Below, one piece after another: positions 48,961 to 58,136 of a stretch of 64,000 nt of DNA. Position 1 is the stretch's first letter. The number at the start of each line of letters is the position of its first letter. Origin of the DNA: CAVVDT01 sp963747005. Lineage in GTDB: Bacteria > Pseudomonadota > Alphaproteobacteria > Rhizobiales > Aestuariivirgaceae. The notes beneath the pieces are model-generated. The model was given only the letters and a program-made list of their open reading frames with translations, did not search any database and was not told the DNA's origin. The position numbers and the translations under genes are program-made. The stretch is taken from assembly GCA_963747005.1 (NCBI GenBank), contig CAVVDT010000007.1, positions 186,001 through 250,000 on the forward strand, given 5' to 3'.

Positions 48961-50033
48961 GTCGGGTCCGCCTCGTCCTGCGGTCGCAGGGAAAGGATGG
49001 CATCGCCGCCCCGGGAGGCCGCCAGGATACCGCCTTCGTGGGCGATGGCGCTGGTCACGCCGTGGCGGGTGCCGTTGGCGCGGCTGTGATAGCTGGCGAC
49101 CGGCCGCAACGCGGCATCGAGTTCCACTACCAGCCCGCACGAGCGACTGGGCGACCACGGCTTGTGGATGCCCATGGTCCGGACACCGCCGTTCTGCAAT
49201 GGCTCCAGGAAGCTGCGGCTCGCCGACATCGACGGAGCGATCCAGTGGCGCGGATCGATCTCGCGCATCATGTCGGCGCGGTAGTCGTCCTCCAGCAGGA
49301 CGAACTCGATAAGGCGGTTGCGCGGGGCAAAGATCGACAGCAGGTAACCGTCCCGGTGCGGCGACAGGCGTGCCGGGTAACCGGGCAAATGGCTGAGGAG
49401 CGGCACCGCTTCGCCGCCGGCGGCGGGGATGGCGATGAGCCGGTGGCGCCAGCTTTCCGAGACTATGAGGCGGCCCTCACCCGGGTCCATGACAATGCCG
49501 AAGGGAAAGGCCAATCCCGAAGCAAGGCATTTGCGTTCACCACTCGACAACGACACATGCCAGACGCTGCCGAGCGCATTCTTTTCCATCAGGTCCATCG
49601 CCCAGTTGCCGGGACGGTGCTGGCTCGAACCGTCGCAAACGAACAGATCGTGCTCGCCGGCAAAGGCGAGGGCAACGGGGCACCCGAAGCCGTCGATATG
49701 CTTGCGGGTCGGAGCGGGACCCGAAATCTCGATGCCGCCGGCATCCAGTCCCACGGCCAGGAGCCCGCCTTCGCTCGCCGCCAGGGCGGACACTGGGCTG
49801 TCGAATTCGGCGATTTGCTTGGGTTTGGCATTCTTGCGGCGCCCCAGTTCCAGCACCTGATTGCCGGCGGAACAAAGCACCCTGCCGCCTGTCTCGGCCA
49901 GATTGTCGGGCGCCTCGATATCGAGGCGCACGTCGGCGTCTTCCAGAGAGGTGTTGGGGCGCAACGCGCCGTCCATGGGCGGTATAGTCACCGCCTTGCC
50001 GCGGAAAAGGTCGAGGATGGGATCGAGGATCAT
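48957..50033 (-). CDS. Free-standing strictosidine-synthase/SMP-30-like beta-propeller
   Basis: 358 aa from ATG 50033, which overlaps the stop of the permease-propeller fusion. Repeating beta-propeller pattern: FGIVMDPGEGRLIVSESWRH, HLPGYPARLSPHRDGYLLSI, and the C-terminal GVTSAIAHEGGILAASRGGD. These resemble the six-bladed Str_synth/SGL families that include lactonases. No signal peptide. It is homologous in plan to the propeller fused to the permease encoded just upstream (both have a -PGYP- blade and an -ESW- turn). A lactonase or ligand-sensing role is possible; active residues cannot be assigned. Confidence 0.75.
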   Translation of the reverse strand: MILDPILDLFRGKAVTIPPMDGALRPNTSLEDADVRLDIEAPDNLAETGGRVLCSAGNQVLELGRRKNAKPKQIAEFDSPVSALAASEGGLLAVGLDAGGIEISGPAPTRKHIDGFGCPVALAFAGEHDLFVCDGSSQHRPGNWAMDLMEKNALGSVWHVSLSSGERKCLASGLAFPFGIVMDPGEGRLIVSESWRHRLIAIPAAGGEAVPLLSHLPGYPARLSPHRDGYLLSIFAPRNRLIEFVLLEDDYRADMMREIDPRHWIAPSMSASRSFLEPLQNGGVRTMGIHKPWSPSRSCGLVVELDAALRPVASYHSRANGTRHGVTSAIAHEGGILAASRGGDAILSLRPQDEADPT

Positions 50034-52156
50034 GGGCGCGGCCCCCAGTAGGAACCCATGCCAGTCCAGTCGGGGTCGGCACCTTTGAGCTTGTGGCGGC
50101 CGATGCGGTTGTTGAGGATGCCACCGATGAACAGATCGCCCTTGTGCTCGCGCATCGACGTCACCATCGGGTGGCTGACGCCCGTCATGTCGCCAAGCGT
50201 GCCGACGATGCGGCCGGTCTCGTCGAACTTCACCACGCCGCCGGTGTTGATGTTGGGGAACAGCCATTCGTCCTGGGGCAGGCGGCGGGTCATGCGCTTG
50301 CGGAAACCGGGATGGCGCAAGGCGAGATCGAACGAAGGGGTGCGCATGCCCAGCCAGGCCATCCAGTAATTGCCGTCAGAGGCCCGGTTGACGTTGTCGG
50401 GATAGCCGGGCATGTCGCGAATCACGCATTCGGCGGTGCCGGCCTTGGGACCCTCAAGCCAGTAGCGGTGTATCCGACAGGCCCAGCTCTCGCAAAAGAA
50501 TATGGATTTGGCGTCATGGGCCAGGCATACGCCGTTGGTATAGCGGTAATTGTCGAGCAGCGTCTTCGTCTTGCCGGTTGCCGGGTCATAGACGAGAAGG
50601 CGGCCGGTGGGGCGGCTCTCGATGGAGTCGATGGCCCATTCATGGGCATCGTAGCGGGTGGTGGAATCGGTGAAATAAATCTTGCCGTCCGGCGCCACGT
50701 CGAGGTCGTTGGGATCGCGCAACGGCGCATCGTCGATCACCGAGGCATAGGAGCGGTTGGTCTCAGCCGAGAGCTGTTTCACCTCGCCCGACTTTGAAAT
50801 GGCATAAAGGCCCATGGCGCCGACGCACGACAGCAAGGTTCCCTCGCGATCGAAGGCGAGGCCCAAGGGGAAGCCGCCGGTATGGGCGAAAACCTCCGAT
50901 TTCGTGTAGTCGGGGGCAAAGAAGCGGATGATCTCGCCGTGCCTGGTGCCGCAATAGAGGTGGTCGTCGCGGTCAAGGATGACGTCTTCGGGGCCTTCCA
51001 GTTCACCCAGCCCGATATACTGGGTCCTGGAGATCTGGTTGTTGAGGGCATACGGCGAGCCGGAATTGGGCAGGGCGGACTGGGTTTCGCCCATGCGATG
51101 ATAAATGGGCGCCACATAGACCTCGTCGAGGACCTTGTGGCGATTCTTGAGCCAGCGGATGTCAAGCACCACGGCAACGGCCAGCATCAGGCCCAGCACC
51201 ATCTGGTTGGTGCCGCTACCGTAGCCGAGGCGAATGAGGCCGTTGGTCATCACCAGGACGATGATCGCACCCATCATCGCCTTGGCGATGGAACCGCGTC
51301 CGCCGCCAAGCGAGTTGCCGCCGACCACCGCGGCGGTGAGCGCCAGGATTTCCAGGCCGAAACCGGTGCCGGGCCCGGCGCCGGAGAGCCGCGTGGCATA
51401 GAGAAAGCCGGCGACACCCGAGCACAGCCCGGAGATCACATAGGTCATGAACACCGTCTCGCGCACCCGGATGCCGGCATTGTGGGCCGAGCGCCTGGAG
51501 CCGCCGACCGCCAGAATGTGCCAGCCAGGACGTGAGCGGGTGAGCGCGATATGGGAGACGATTGCCAGCACGACGGCCGACAGCACCGGAATCGAAAACC
51601 CATAGACGGTGCCGTCGCCAACGAAGTCCCAGATATCGGAGGAGGCCGATGAGAGCTGCACCATGGAGCCGAAATTGACCACCAGGATGTCATAGATGGC
51701 ACGGCCGATGACCAGCGTCACCAGGGTGGTGAGAAAGGCGCGCAGGCGCATGAAGCCGATGAGATAGCCATTGACGGCACCGAACAGCGAGCCGGTGGCG
51801 ATGGCGGCGAGCAAGGCCAGCCAGGTGGGAAGCTCGAAGATGAAGAAGGTCGACACCGCGGCAAACGCCGACAGCGCGAAGATGGAACCGACCGCCAGGT
51901 CGATGCCGCCGCCCAGCATGACAATGCTCAGGCCGATGACGACGATGGAGAACTCACCGAGCTGACGGGTGGATTCCTGTAGCGAATAAAGGTGGAAAAA
52001 GCCCGGGATGGCGGTGCCGAAGACAGCCACTGTGACGACCAGCGCAGCGAAGGGGATGGCGTTGTCGGCCCAGCGCTTGGTGAGGATCTCACCGATGACG
52101 TGATCGGGGATGTAATTGTAGCGCCAGGCCTGAAGCCGCTCGCGGGAAATCATCAC
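50030..52156 (-). CDS. Rbs-type ABC permease fused to a C-terminal beta-propeller
   Basis: 708 aa single reading frame. Residues 1 to about 340: RbsC-like permease (LGEFSIVVIGLSIVMLGGGI then DLAVGSIFALSAF; VGGNSLGGGRGSIAKAMMGA), about ten hydrophobic segments. After a short linker (RWLKNRHKVLDEVYVAP) comes a propeller of about 350 residues: EGPEDVILDRDDHLYCGTRH, PNDLDVAPDGKIYFTDST, NGVCLAHDAKSIFFCESWAC, DMPGYPDNVNRASDGNYWMA, GVSHPMVTSMREHKGDLFIG. This is the strictosidine-synthase-like/SMP-30 type. RbsC permeases normally end at about 330 aa. The C-terminus of RbsC lies in the cytoplasm, so the propeller would be cytoplasmic. No frame break or stop marks the junction. Confidence 0.9.
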   Translation of the reverse strand: MMISRERLQAWRYNYIPDHVIGEILTKRWADNAIPFAALVVTVAVFGTAIPGFFHLYSLQESTRQLGEFSIVVIGLSIVMLGGGIDLAVGSIFALSAFAAVSTFFIFELPTWLALLAAIATGSLFGAVNGYLIGFMRLRAFLTTLVTLVIGRAIYDILVVNFGSMVQLSSASSDIWDFVGDGTVYGFSIPVLSAVVLAIVSHIALTRSRPGWHILAVGGSRRSAHNAGIRVRETVFMTYVISGLCSGVAGFLYATRLSGAGPGTGFGLEILALTAAVVGGNSLGGGRGSIAKAMMGAIIVLVMTNGLIRLGYGSGTNQMVLGLMLAVAVVLDIRWLKNRHKVLDEVYVAPIYHRMGETQSALPNSGSPYALNNQISRTQYIGLGELEGPEDVILDRDDHLYCGTRHGEIIRFFAPDYTKSEVFAHTGGFPLGLAFDREGTLLSCVGAMGLYAISKSGEVKQLSAETNRSYASVIDDAPLRDPNDLDVAPDGKIYFTDSTTRYDAHEWAIDSIESRPTGRLLVYDPATGKTKTLLDNYRYTNGVCLAHDAKSIFFCESWACRIHRYWLEGPKAGTAECVIRDMPGYPDNVNRASDGNYWMAWLGMRTPSFDLALRHPGFRKRMTRRLPQDEWLFPNINTGGVVKFDETGRIVGTLGDMTGVSHPMVTSMREHKGDLFIGGILNNRIGRHKLKGADPDWTGMGSYWGPRP

Positions 52157-52250
52157 TCAGCTGCCGGTCACAATATCTCAATGACTTACGGAAGGACGGG
52201 CGGCCGGGAAACAGTCCGGCCGCCCGCATGGCAAAATGGACCTCAGCCGA

Positions 52251-53276
52251 TCACTTGCCGGCTATCGCCTGCAGGGTTTTGAGGCTCCAGCAACTGCGTG
52301 GATTGAGGTTGTCTTTCGTTATGGTCGACAACAGCGTGTAGACGTAGCTGTGGGTCGTGCCGGCCGGCTGGCCGGACTGCAACAGGTACTTGATCATCGC
52401 CACCATCGCCTCACTTTCGTTGACGAGTTCAGTCGAGACAACGGCGCTGAAGGTGCCGTCGCCCAAGAGCTTGCAGTCGGTGGTCTCCTCGCCGCCGCCG
52501 GTGGTCACCAGGTAGATCTGGCTGGTCTTGCCGGCGTCGCGGATCGCCGCCGCTGCGCCCGTGGCGTCACCGTCCCAGAAGTCGATGATGGCGCACATGT
52601 CGGGATGCTGCTGCAACATGGTGGTGGTGACGTTGCGCGAGGTTGTGGCATCCCAGTTCGAGTCGGGCTTGGCCACGACCTCAAAATCAGGATGCTGCTT
52701 CATGACCTCCATGATGCCGGCGTACTGGAACAGGCTGGTGGCGTTGGTCTCGTCGCCCTGCACCAGGCCGATCTTCTTGGTCGAATTGGCTCCGCAGCCC
52801 TTGATTGCCGCCTCAGCCTCCAGCCGGCCCAGCTCGGTCCAATCGCCGCCGACATAGGCATCGGCGGCAAAGTTCGCCGGATTGTCGATGAGGATGACGT
52901 AGATGCCCTCCTTCTGGGCCCGCTTCAGGAGCTTGGAATAGGAGTTCAGGTCAAACGACATGGCGATCAGCACGTCCGGCTTATTTTCCGATGAGATCGC
53001 TTCCGTGATCGCCTGGGCGCCGGCCTCGACCTTCCAGTTCGGGTCGCGGGTCTCAAAAATACCGCCGAAGCCTTCGACTTCATGCTTCAGGATTGCCATC
53101 CAGCCCTGGGCCAGGTCGAAGCCGGTGGCCATGGGCACCAGCATGACCCGTTTGCCCTTGAGTGCCTTGGCGTAAAAGGCCGGCCCCGGGTCCTCGGCCG
53201 AGGCCTTGTGGACGCTTACAGCGGAGATCATCGTCAGTGCGACGGCCGCCGCAAAAAGTATCTTGAGGTATTTCAT
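52251..53276 (-). CDS. Sugar-type (Peripla_BP_4) ABC substrate-binding protein
   Basis: 341 aa from ATG 53276 with AAGGGAGCG before it. Signal peptide about residues 1-27 (KASA-EDP). Family-4 binding protein pattern: MLVPMATGFDLAQGWMAILK, DVLIAMSFDLNSYSKLLKRA, and MCAIIDFWDGDATGAAAAIR. It lies between the two permease genes of an Rbs-like operon. The ligand could be a sugar derivative or, given the enzymes downstream, an amide- or amine-containing compound. Confidence 0.92.
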   Translation of the reverse strand: MKYLKILFAAAVALTMISAVSVHKASAEDPGPAFYAKALKGKRVMLVPMATGFDLAQGWMAILKHEVEGFGGIFETRDPNWKVEAGAQAITEAISSENKPDVLIAMSFDLNSYSKLLKRAQKEGIYVILIDNPANFAADAYVGGDWTELGRLEAEAAIKGCGANSTKKIGLVQGDETNATSLFQYAGIMEVMKQHPDFEVVAKPDSNWDATTSRNVTTTMLQQHPDMCAIIDFWDGDATGAAAAIRDAGKTSQIYLVTTGGGEETTDCKLLGDGTFSAVVSTELVNESEAMVAMIKYLLQSGQPAGTTHSYVYTLLSTITKDNLNPRSCWSLKTLQAIAGK

Positions 53277-53337
53277 ATCGCTCCCTTTCGTTGACGCTTT
53301 ATGGTCTCTTGCCTCCCGGCTTGACGGCCGGTGTCCG

Positions 53338-54321
53338 CTAAATATCTCCCTGCTGCGACGTCTGCTCGTCGCGCGGGTTGATGAGCCCATCGATGATGAT
53401 GGCGGCGAGCAGGATCGTTGCCTTGATGAGATTCTGGAACAGGACCTGGATATCCAGGATGGTCATGACGTTGGTCATGATGCCGATGAGCGCTGCGCCA
53501 TAGAACACGTTGCGCATGCCGCCCTTGCCGCCGGAAAGCCCGATGCCGCCGATCACCGCGACGAGCACGATGTCGTAAAGCAGCGTCGAGTTGACCATGC
53601 GGGTGTTCATCGAGTGCAGGCTGGCGGCCGTCAACAGCCCCGCCACAAAGGCGATGAGCGCCGAAAGGACATAGCGCAGCAACAGCATCGGGCGAACGGG
53701 AATGCCGATGTTGCGCGCGGCGGCCGGGTTGTCGCCGGCGTAGTACACATAGCGCCCCCACTTGGTGTAGCGCAGGAACAAGAAGGTGGCGAAGGCGATG
53801 GCGGCGAAGATGAACACCTCTATGGGCACACCGGCATAGCGGAGGCCGCCGAGCACTTCGACCCAGTGCCCCTGGAGCACCGGTATGGCGTCCTGGGGAA
53901 TGAGCTGTGAGCGCACGAAGCCAAAGACGAAGGCGCCGCTTGCAAGGGTGGCGAAGATCGCCGGCACGTCGCCATAGGCAATGAGAAAGCCATTGATGAA
54001 GCCGATGGCCAGGACGCCGAGAACCGCAATCGGCAGGGCCACAATGTCGGGCGTTCCGTTGCGCAGCATCTGCAGATACCAGGCCACCGTCATGGCCATG
54101 ATGGCTACCATGGAAAGATCTATGCCACGGCCGATGATGACGATCGCCATGCCGATGGCCAGGATGCCGAGAACCGACACCGAACGCACGATGGCAATGA
54201 GATTGTCGGGAGCGACGAAACCGCGCAGTGTCAGCGCCGCGACGACAAACAGCAAGATTGCCAGCGCCAGGACGATTCGCTCCTGGCTCCACACTATCGA
54301 TTTGCGCACCGACGTCGTCAT
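53338..54321 (-). CDS. Rbs-type ABC permease
   Basis: 327 aa from ATG 54321 (GGGGGG run before it). RbsC-type pattern: VLGILAIGMAIVIIGRGIDL and VLVAVIGGIGLSGGKGGMRN with about ten hydrophobic segments. It pairs with the permease half of the fusion protein at 50030 to form a heterodimeric channel. First gene of the transporter block, 69 bases after the racemase gene. Confidence 0.92.
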   Translation of the reverse strand: MTTSVRKSIVWSQERIVLALAILLFVVAALTLRGFVAPDNLIAIVRSVSVLGILAIGMAIVIIGRGIDLSMVAIMAMTVAWYLQMLRNGTPDIVALPIAVLGVLAIGFINGFLIAYGDVPAIFATLASGAFVFGFVRSQLIPQDAIPVLQGHWVEVLGGLRYAGVPIEVFIFAAIAFATFLFLRYTKWGRYVYYAGDNPAAARNIGIPVRPMLLLRYVLSALIAFVAGLLTAASLHSMNTRMVNSTLLYDIVLVAVIGGIGLSGGKGGMRNVFYGAALIGIMTNVMTILDIQVLFQNLIKATILLAAIIIDGLINPRDEQTSQQGDI

Positions 54322-54390
54322 CGCCCCCCGCAAGGCCGAGTAACCACCGCACAACCCTGGGGCACATGGTGCGCCCCGGTCATCGAACGA

Positions 54391-55161
54391 TCATCCAACC
54401 CCTCTAGCAGGTTTGTCCAAGCGTGCGGGCTTGTCAACGGCGGAAAGGTCCGGTCGTCCGAGGCCGAGCCTGACGATCTCCACGCTCAGCACATCAAGGG
54501 CGTCGATGACGGTTGAGGAACGATCGAGGCTTGTTGCCAGCACCGAGAGCTCGGTGCAGGCAACGAGCAGGAGATCGATGTCGCGCGCCATGAGTTCGGC
54601 AGCGATGGTAGCGAAAGCCTCGCGGTTGGCGGGCGAGGTATCGCCACGCTTGACCGCCTTGATGACGCCCATGAGGTCGGACTGACGGTCCGGCCATACG
54701 AGGCTGATGCCGAGGGGTTTCAGGGCTTCATCGTAAAGACCGACCATCTTCACCGCAGTCGAGGCCAGCATGCCGATGCGGCGGCGGGGCAGGATCATGC
54801 GGGAAATGCGTTCCGCCGTCAGTGCGACCATGTCGAGCAGCGGGATGGAAACCGCCGTGGCGATGCGGCCGGCATAGGCATGGGCGGTATTGCACGGAAT
54901 GGCCAATGCCGTGGCGCCGGCGGCTTCGAGGCCCTTGGCCATACGGATCAGTTCGGGCGCCGGATCGATGCCGTCACCCTCGATCAGCGTGGCGATGCGC
55001 GAAGGAATCTTCGGGTTGTTGTCGACGATCATGTGGATGTGGTCGCCATCGTCGTTGGCCGGTGTTGCGGCGATCACCCGGCGCATGAGGTCGACGGTGG
55101 CCTCGGGGCCCATACCGCCGATGATGCCGATCACCGGATGAGGGGGAACGCCGATGGTCAA
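54391..55161 (-). CDS. Aspartate/glutamate racemase-family protein
   Basis: 256 aa, TTG start at 55161 overlapping the upstream stop (TTGA). Catalytic cysteines of cofactor-independent racemases: AIPCNTAHAYA and VACTELSVLA. PVIGIIGGMGPEATVDLMRR is the RacX/YgeA-type N-terminus. Acts on an amino acid; specificity unknown. It neighbours a PLP-dependent D-cysteine desulfhydrase-type enzyme, so it may supply one isomer to that enzyme. Confidence 0.88.
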   Translation of the reverse strand: MTIGVPPHPVIGIIGGMGPEATVDLMRRVIAATPANDDGDHIHMIVDNNPKIPSRIATLIEGDGIDPAPELIRMAKGLEAAGATALAIPCNTAHAYAGRIATAVSIPLLDMVALTAERISRMILPRRRIGMLASTAVKMVGLYDEALKPLGISLVWPDRQSDLMGVIKAVKRGDTSPANREAFATIAAELMARDIDLLLVACTELSVLATSLDRSSTVIDALDVLSVEIVRLGLGRPDLSAVDKPARLDKPARGVG

Positions 55162-56183
55162 TGTGCCGCACCGGGTGAGGGCGAACCTAAACCGAGGTCG
55201 GCCACATAGGCGAACAACGCCGCCGAACCGCCGGTATGCACGAAAACGATGTTTTCTCCTTTCCTGAAGGTGCCCTTGCGGACGAGGTCAATGAGGCCGG
55301 CCATACCCTTGCCGGAATAGACCGGATCGAGAAGGATGCCCTCATGGCGGGCCAGCATGGTGATGGCCTCGATGGTCGAGGGCGCGGGAATGCCGTAGCC
55401 CTTGCCGACATAATCGGAGTTGGCCACCACATGCTCGCGCTTGACGATGCCCGAAAGCCCCAGCTTGTCCGCCGTCGCACAAGCCAGCCTGAAGACGTTT
55501 TCCTCCTGCTTTTGCTTCGGCGCCCTGACGCCGATGCCGAGCAGCGGGATGCCGGCATTGATGCCCTGAAGCCCCGTCACCAGACCGGCCTGGGTGCCCG
55601 AGCTACCGGTGGCGTGTACGATGTGGCTGATATTCAGGCCCAGATCGTTGGCCTGGGTGATGAGTTCGATGGCGGCGTTCACATAGCCCAACGCTCCTGT
55701 CGGGTTGGAGCCGCCGCCGGGAATGCAATAGGGCTTGCGGCCTTCGGCGCGCATGCGCTCGGCGACCTCCTCCATCTCGGCGTCCATGTCGGAATCGGCC
55801 GGGCGATGCTCGATTGAGGCGCCGTGCAGTTCATCCAGCAAGACGTTGCCGTTGCGGGTGTAGTCATGATCGGTCTTGCCGGTGCGATCCTCGAGCAGGA
55901 CGTGGCAGGCAAGGCCGAGGCGCGCGGCGCAGGCGGCGGTCTGGCGCACGTGGTTGGACTGGGTGGCGCCCAGGGTCAGTACGATGTCGGCGCCTTGCCC
56001 GACGGCCTCGGCCATAAGGAATTCCAGCTTCCTCGTCTTGTTGCCGCCGGTCGACATGCCGGTGCAGTCATCGCGCTTGATCCAGATCTCGGGGCCATTC
56101 AGGGCGCGGCTGAGATTGGACATGTGTTCGAGCGGGGTTGGCAGGTGAGCAAAGCGCAGGCGGGGGAAGCGGGCGAGATTCAT
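55158..56183 (-). CDS. PLP enzyme, D-cysteine desulfhydrase / cysteate sulfo-lyase family
   Basis: 341 aa fold-type II PLP protein. PLP lysine in GGNKTRKLEFLMAEA; ATQSNHVRQTAACAARLG and the phosphate loop ATGSSGTQAGLVTG follow. FPRLRFAHLPTPLE and IWIKRDDCTGMSTGG fit the DcyD/ACC-deaminase group and look especially like L-cysteate sulfo-lyase (CuyA). Expected reaction: elimination giving pyruvate, ammonia and sulphide or sulphite. D-cysteine versus cysteate cannot be separated by eye. Start ATG 56183. Confidence 0.85.
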   Translation of the reverse strand: MNLARFPRLRFAHLPTPLEHMSNLSRALNGPEIWIKRDDCTGMSTGGNKTRKLEFLMAEAVGQGADIVLTLGATQSNHVRQTAACAARLGLACHVLLEDRTGKTDHDYTRNGNVLLDELHGASIEHRPADSDMDAEMEEVAERMRAEGRKPYCIPGGGSNPTGALGYVNAAIELITQANDLGLNISHIVHATGSSGTQAGLVTGLQGINAGIPLLGIGVRAPKQKQEENVFRLACATADKLGLSGIVKREHVVANSDYVGKGYGIPAPSTIEAITMLARHEGILLDPVYSGKGMAGLIDLVRKGTFRKGENIVFVHTGGSAALFAYVADLGLGSPSPGAAH

Positions 56184-56222
56184 CTTGAAGTCGATCCTCG
56201 ATGATGGGGGCCACAACGGACG

Positions 56223-57431
56223 TCAGTCGACGATCGACTGATAAACGAGGGCGCGCAGTTCCTTGCGGTTGGGCCAGGTGCTGGACGGCAGGAGCTGGGT
56301 GAGGAACGCCACGCTCATGTCTTCGATCGGATCGACCCAGAAATAGGTGCTGGCCATGCCGCCCCAGCTGAAGTCGCCGGGCGAAGCCGACAGCAACGAC
56401 CGGGCCGGCGAGAGATTGACGGCAAAGCCCAGGCCGAAGCCGACGCCGGAAAATGACGTCTCGCACCAGGTGGCGGGCCCCATGGAGGCGAGGTCGCCTG
56501 GCAGATGGTTGGCGGTCATCAGCTTCAAAGTGCGCGGCCCGATCGGGCGCTCGCCGTCGAGCGCACCGCCCGAACGCAGCATCTCGGCAAAGCGCAGATA
56601 ATCTCGGCCGGTCGAGACGAGGCCGCCGCCGCCTGAGAGGGTATCGACACGGCCGGCGGCGAAATCGGTGGGAAATACCTGAAACTTGCCCTCAGGCGAG
56701 AGCATGTAGCAGGGACCGAGGCGCGACAGCTTTTCCTCCGGCACGGCGAAATGGGTGTCGGCCATGCCGAGCGGATCGAGAATGCGCTGCTGGAAGAAGC
56801 GGTCGAGCGTTTGTCCCGAGACGACCTCGACGATACGCCCGATGACATCGGTGGCGACCGAGTAGTTCCAGCGGGTGCCGGGCTGGAACAGCAGCGGCTG
56901 GCGGGCGAGGCGCGCGACGGTCGCGGCAAGGCCGCCGGCCTGGGGCCAGAAATCCACCTTGTCGGCGGCATAGGATTTGGCCAGCACATCGTCCTGGAAC
57001 TGATAGGTGAGGCCGGCACGGTGGGTCAGCAGATGATGCAGCGTGAGCGGGTCGGCAAGCGCTTCGGTCTGGTCGATGCGCCGGGCGCCGGGGACCAGGA
57101 CCTCGACGTCGGCGAATTCTGGAATGAAGGCCGAGACCGGGTCGTCGAGATGCACCAGAGCCTCTTCGTAGAGCATCATCAAGGCAACCGAGGTCAGGGG
57201 CTTGGTCATGGAATAGATGCGCACCAGGGTATCGGGCCCATAGGGACGGCCGGCTTCGATGTCGGCCAGTCCGTAATGGCCGGCCCAGGCGAGGCGGCCG
57301 CGTCGGGCGATGAGGGTGGCGGCGAAGGGAAACCGGCCGGTCTCCACATAACGCTGCATCCAGTCCGCGAGCCGCTGCAGGCGCGTCGGGTCGAGCCCGG
57401 CGGCTTCCGGCCTCAAAGGCTTATCGAGCAT
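56223..57431 (-). CDS. Serine hydrolase of the beta-lactamase/DD-peptidase family
   Basis: 402 aa. Nucleophile motif SMTK (YSMTKPLTSVA), the YSV (Tyr) motif in WNYSVATDVIGRIVE and FSWGGMASTYFWVDP near the C-terminus as the third motif. No signal peptide, so a cytoplasmic esterase or amide hydrolase (EstB type) is likelier than a penicillin-binding role. The ATG 57431 lies within the end of the PaiB gene. Confidence 0.88.
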   Translation of the reverse strand: MLDKPLRPEAAGLDPTRLQRLADWMQRYVETGRFPFAATLIARRGRLAWAGHYGLADIEAGRPYGPDTLVRIYSMTKPLTSVALMMLYEEALVHLDDPVSAFIPEFADVEVLVPGARRIDQTEALADPLTLHHLLTHRAGLTYQFQDDVLAKSYAADKVDFWPQAGGLAATVARLARQPLLFQPGTRWNYSVATDVIGRIVEVVSGQTLDRFFQQRILDPLGMADTHFAVPEEKLSRLGPCYMLSPEGKFQVFPTDFAAGRVDTLSGGGGLVSTGRDYLRFAEMLRSGGALDGERPIGPRTLKLMTANHLPGDLASMGPATWCETSFSGVGFGLGFAVNLSPARSLLSASPGDFSWGGMASTYFWVDPIEDMSVAFLTQLLPSSTWPNRKELRALVYQSIVD

Positions 57432-58065
57432 CGTCAATCCCCTTTTCGAGGGCCTTCTGCATGAGGTCGGCGATGGCCAGCGAGGCGGCGTCGCCGCGCG
57501 CCCGCAATGCTGCCATTGCACCCCTTCTTGCCGGCTCGCCCTTATGCTGGCTCAGTTTCTTCTGAGCGTCGATGGTGTCGACGTCCATGACAATGACCGC
57601 AATGGCGTGGAGCATGGCATCAAGCCGGGCGGGCGGCATCTTGGCGCTGGTCCACGGGCGCTTGGGTGCCAGGCGTGCCTCGAAGGTGGCCGACAGGCGG
57701 TCCACGTGAGCGCGAAAGTCTTCTTGCGCCGCGAGGCGGGCAGTACCGGTCAAATGAACGGCCGCATAGGTCCAGGTCGGCACCTGATCGGGGATGCCGT
57801 ACCAGTCGGGGCTGATATAGGCATCGGGTCCCTGACAGGCGATGAGTGCCTTGCGACCGGCCCCGATATGGGTGTGGATGGGATTGGCGCGCGCCACGTG
57901 CAGCGTCACCCGCAACCTGCCGCCCGGCATCTCGTCCACCAGAAACGGCACATGCACGGCCAGCGGCGTATTGCCGGCCGACACGACAAACAGGCCGAAG
58001 GCGCGTTCGCGCAACAGTACGAGTGCCTCGCCCGCATCGATGCCGAAAGCCGGATGAACATACAT
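57421..58065 (-). CDS. PaiB-like FMN-binding protein
   Basis: 214 aa. Matches the PaiB/FMN-binding negative regulator family: MYVHPAF at the N-terminus, then HVPFLVDEMPGGRLRVTLHV, HVARANPIH, ALIACQGPDAYISPDWY and VPTWTYAAVHLTGTA, all characteristic. The family is a split-barrel FMN fold of uncertain function (regulator or heme/flavin-related). In an operon with amino-acid enzymes here. Confidence 0.9.
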   Translation of the reverse strand: MYVHPAFGIDAGEALVLLRERAFGLFVVSAGNTPLAVHVPFLVDEMPGGRLRVTLHVARANPIHTHIGAGRKALIACQGPDAYISPDWYGIPDQVPTWTYAAVHLTGTARLAAQEDFRAHVDRLSATFEARLAPKRPWTSAKMPPARLDAMLHAIAVIVMDVDTIDAQKKLSQHKGEPARRGAMAALRARGDAASLAIADLMQKALEKGIDDAR

Positions 58066-58136
58066 GATCTGGTTACCGCGACGCCGGAAGCGCCAAGGAT
58101 GATCGTTTCAGGTCATCAATGCAATGCGGCTTGTTT

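Noticed and set aside
54391..55161. Calling the racemase-family gene EutA of ectoine catabolism
   Set aside because: It is on the opposite strand and in a different operon from the ehu genes, without the EutB-E partners; its N-terminus is of the RacX/YgeA type.
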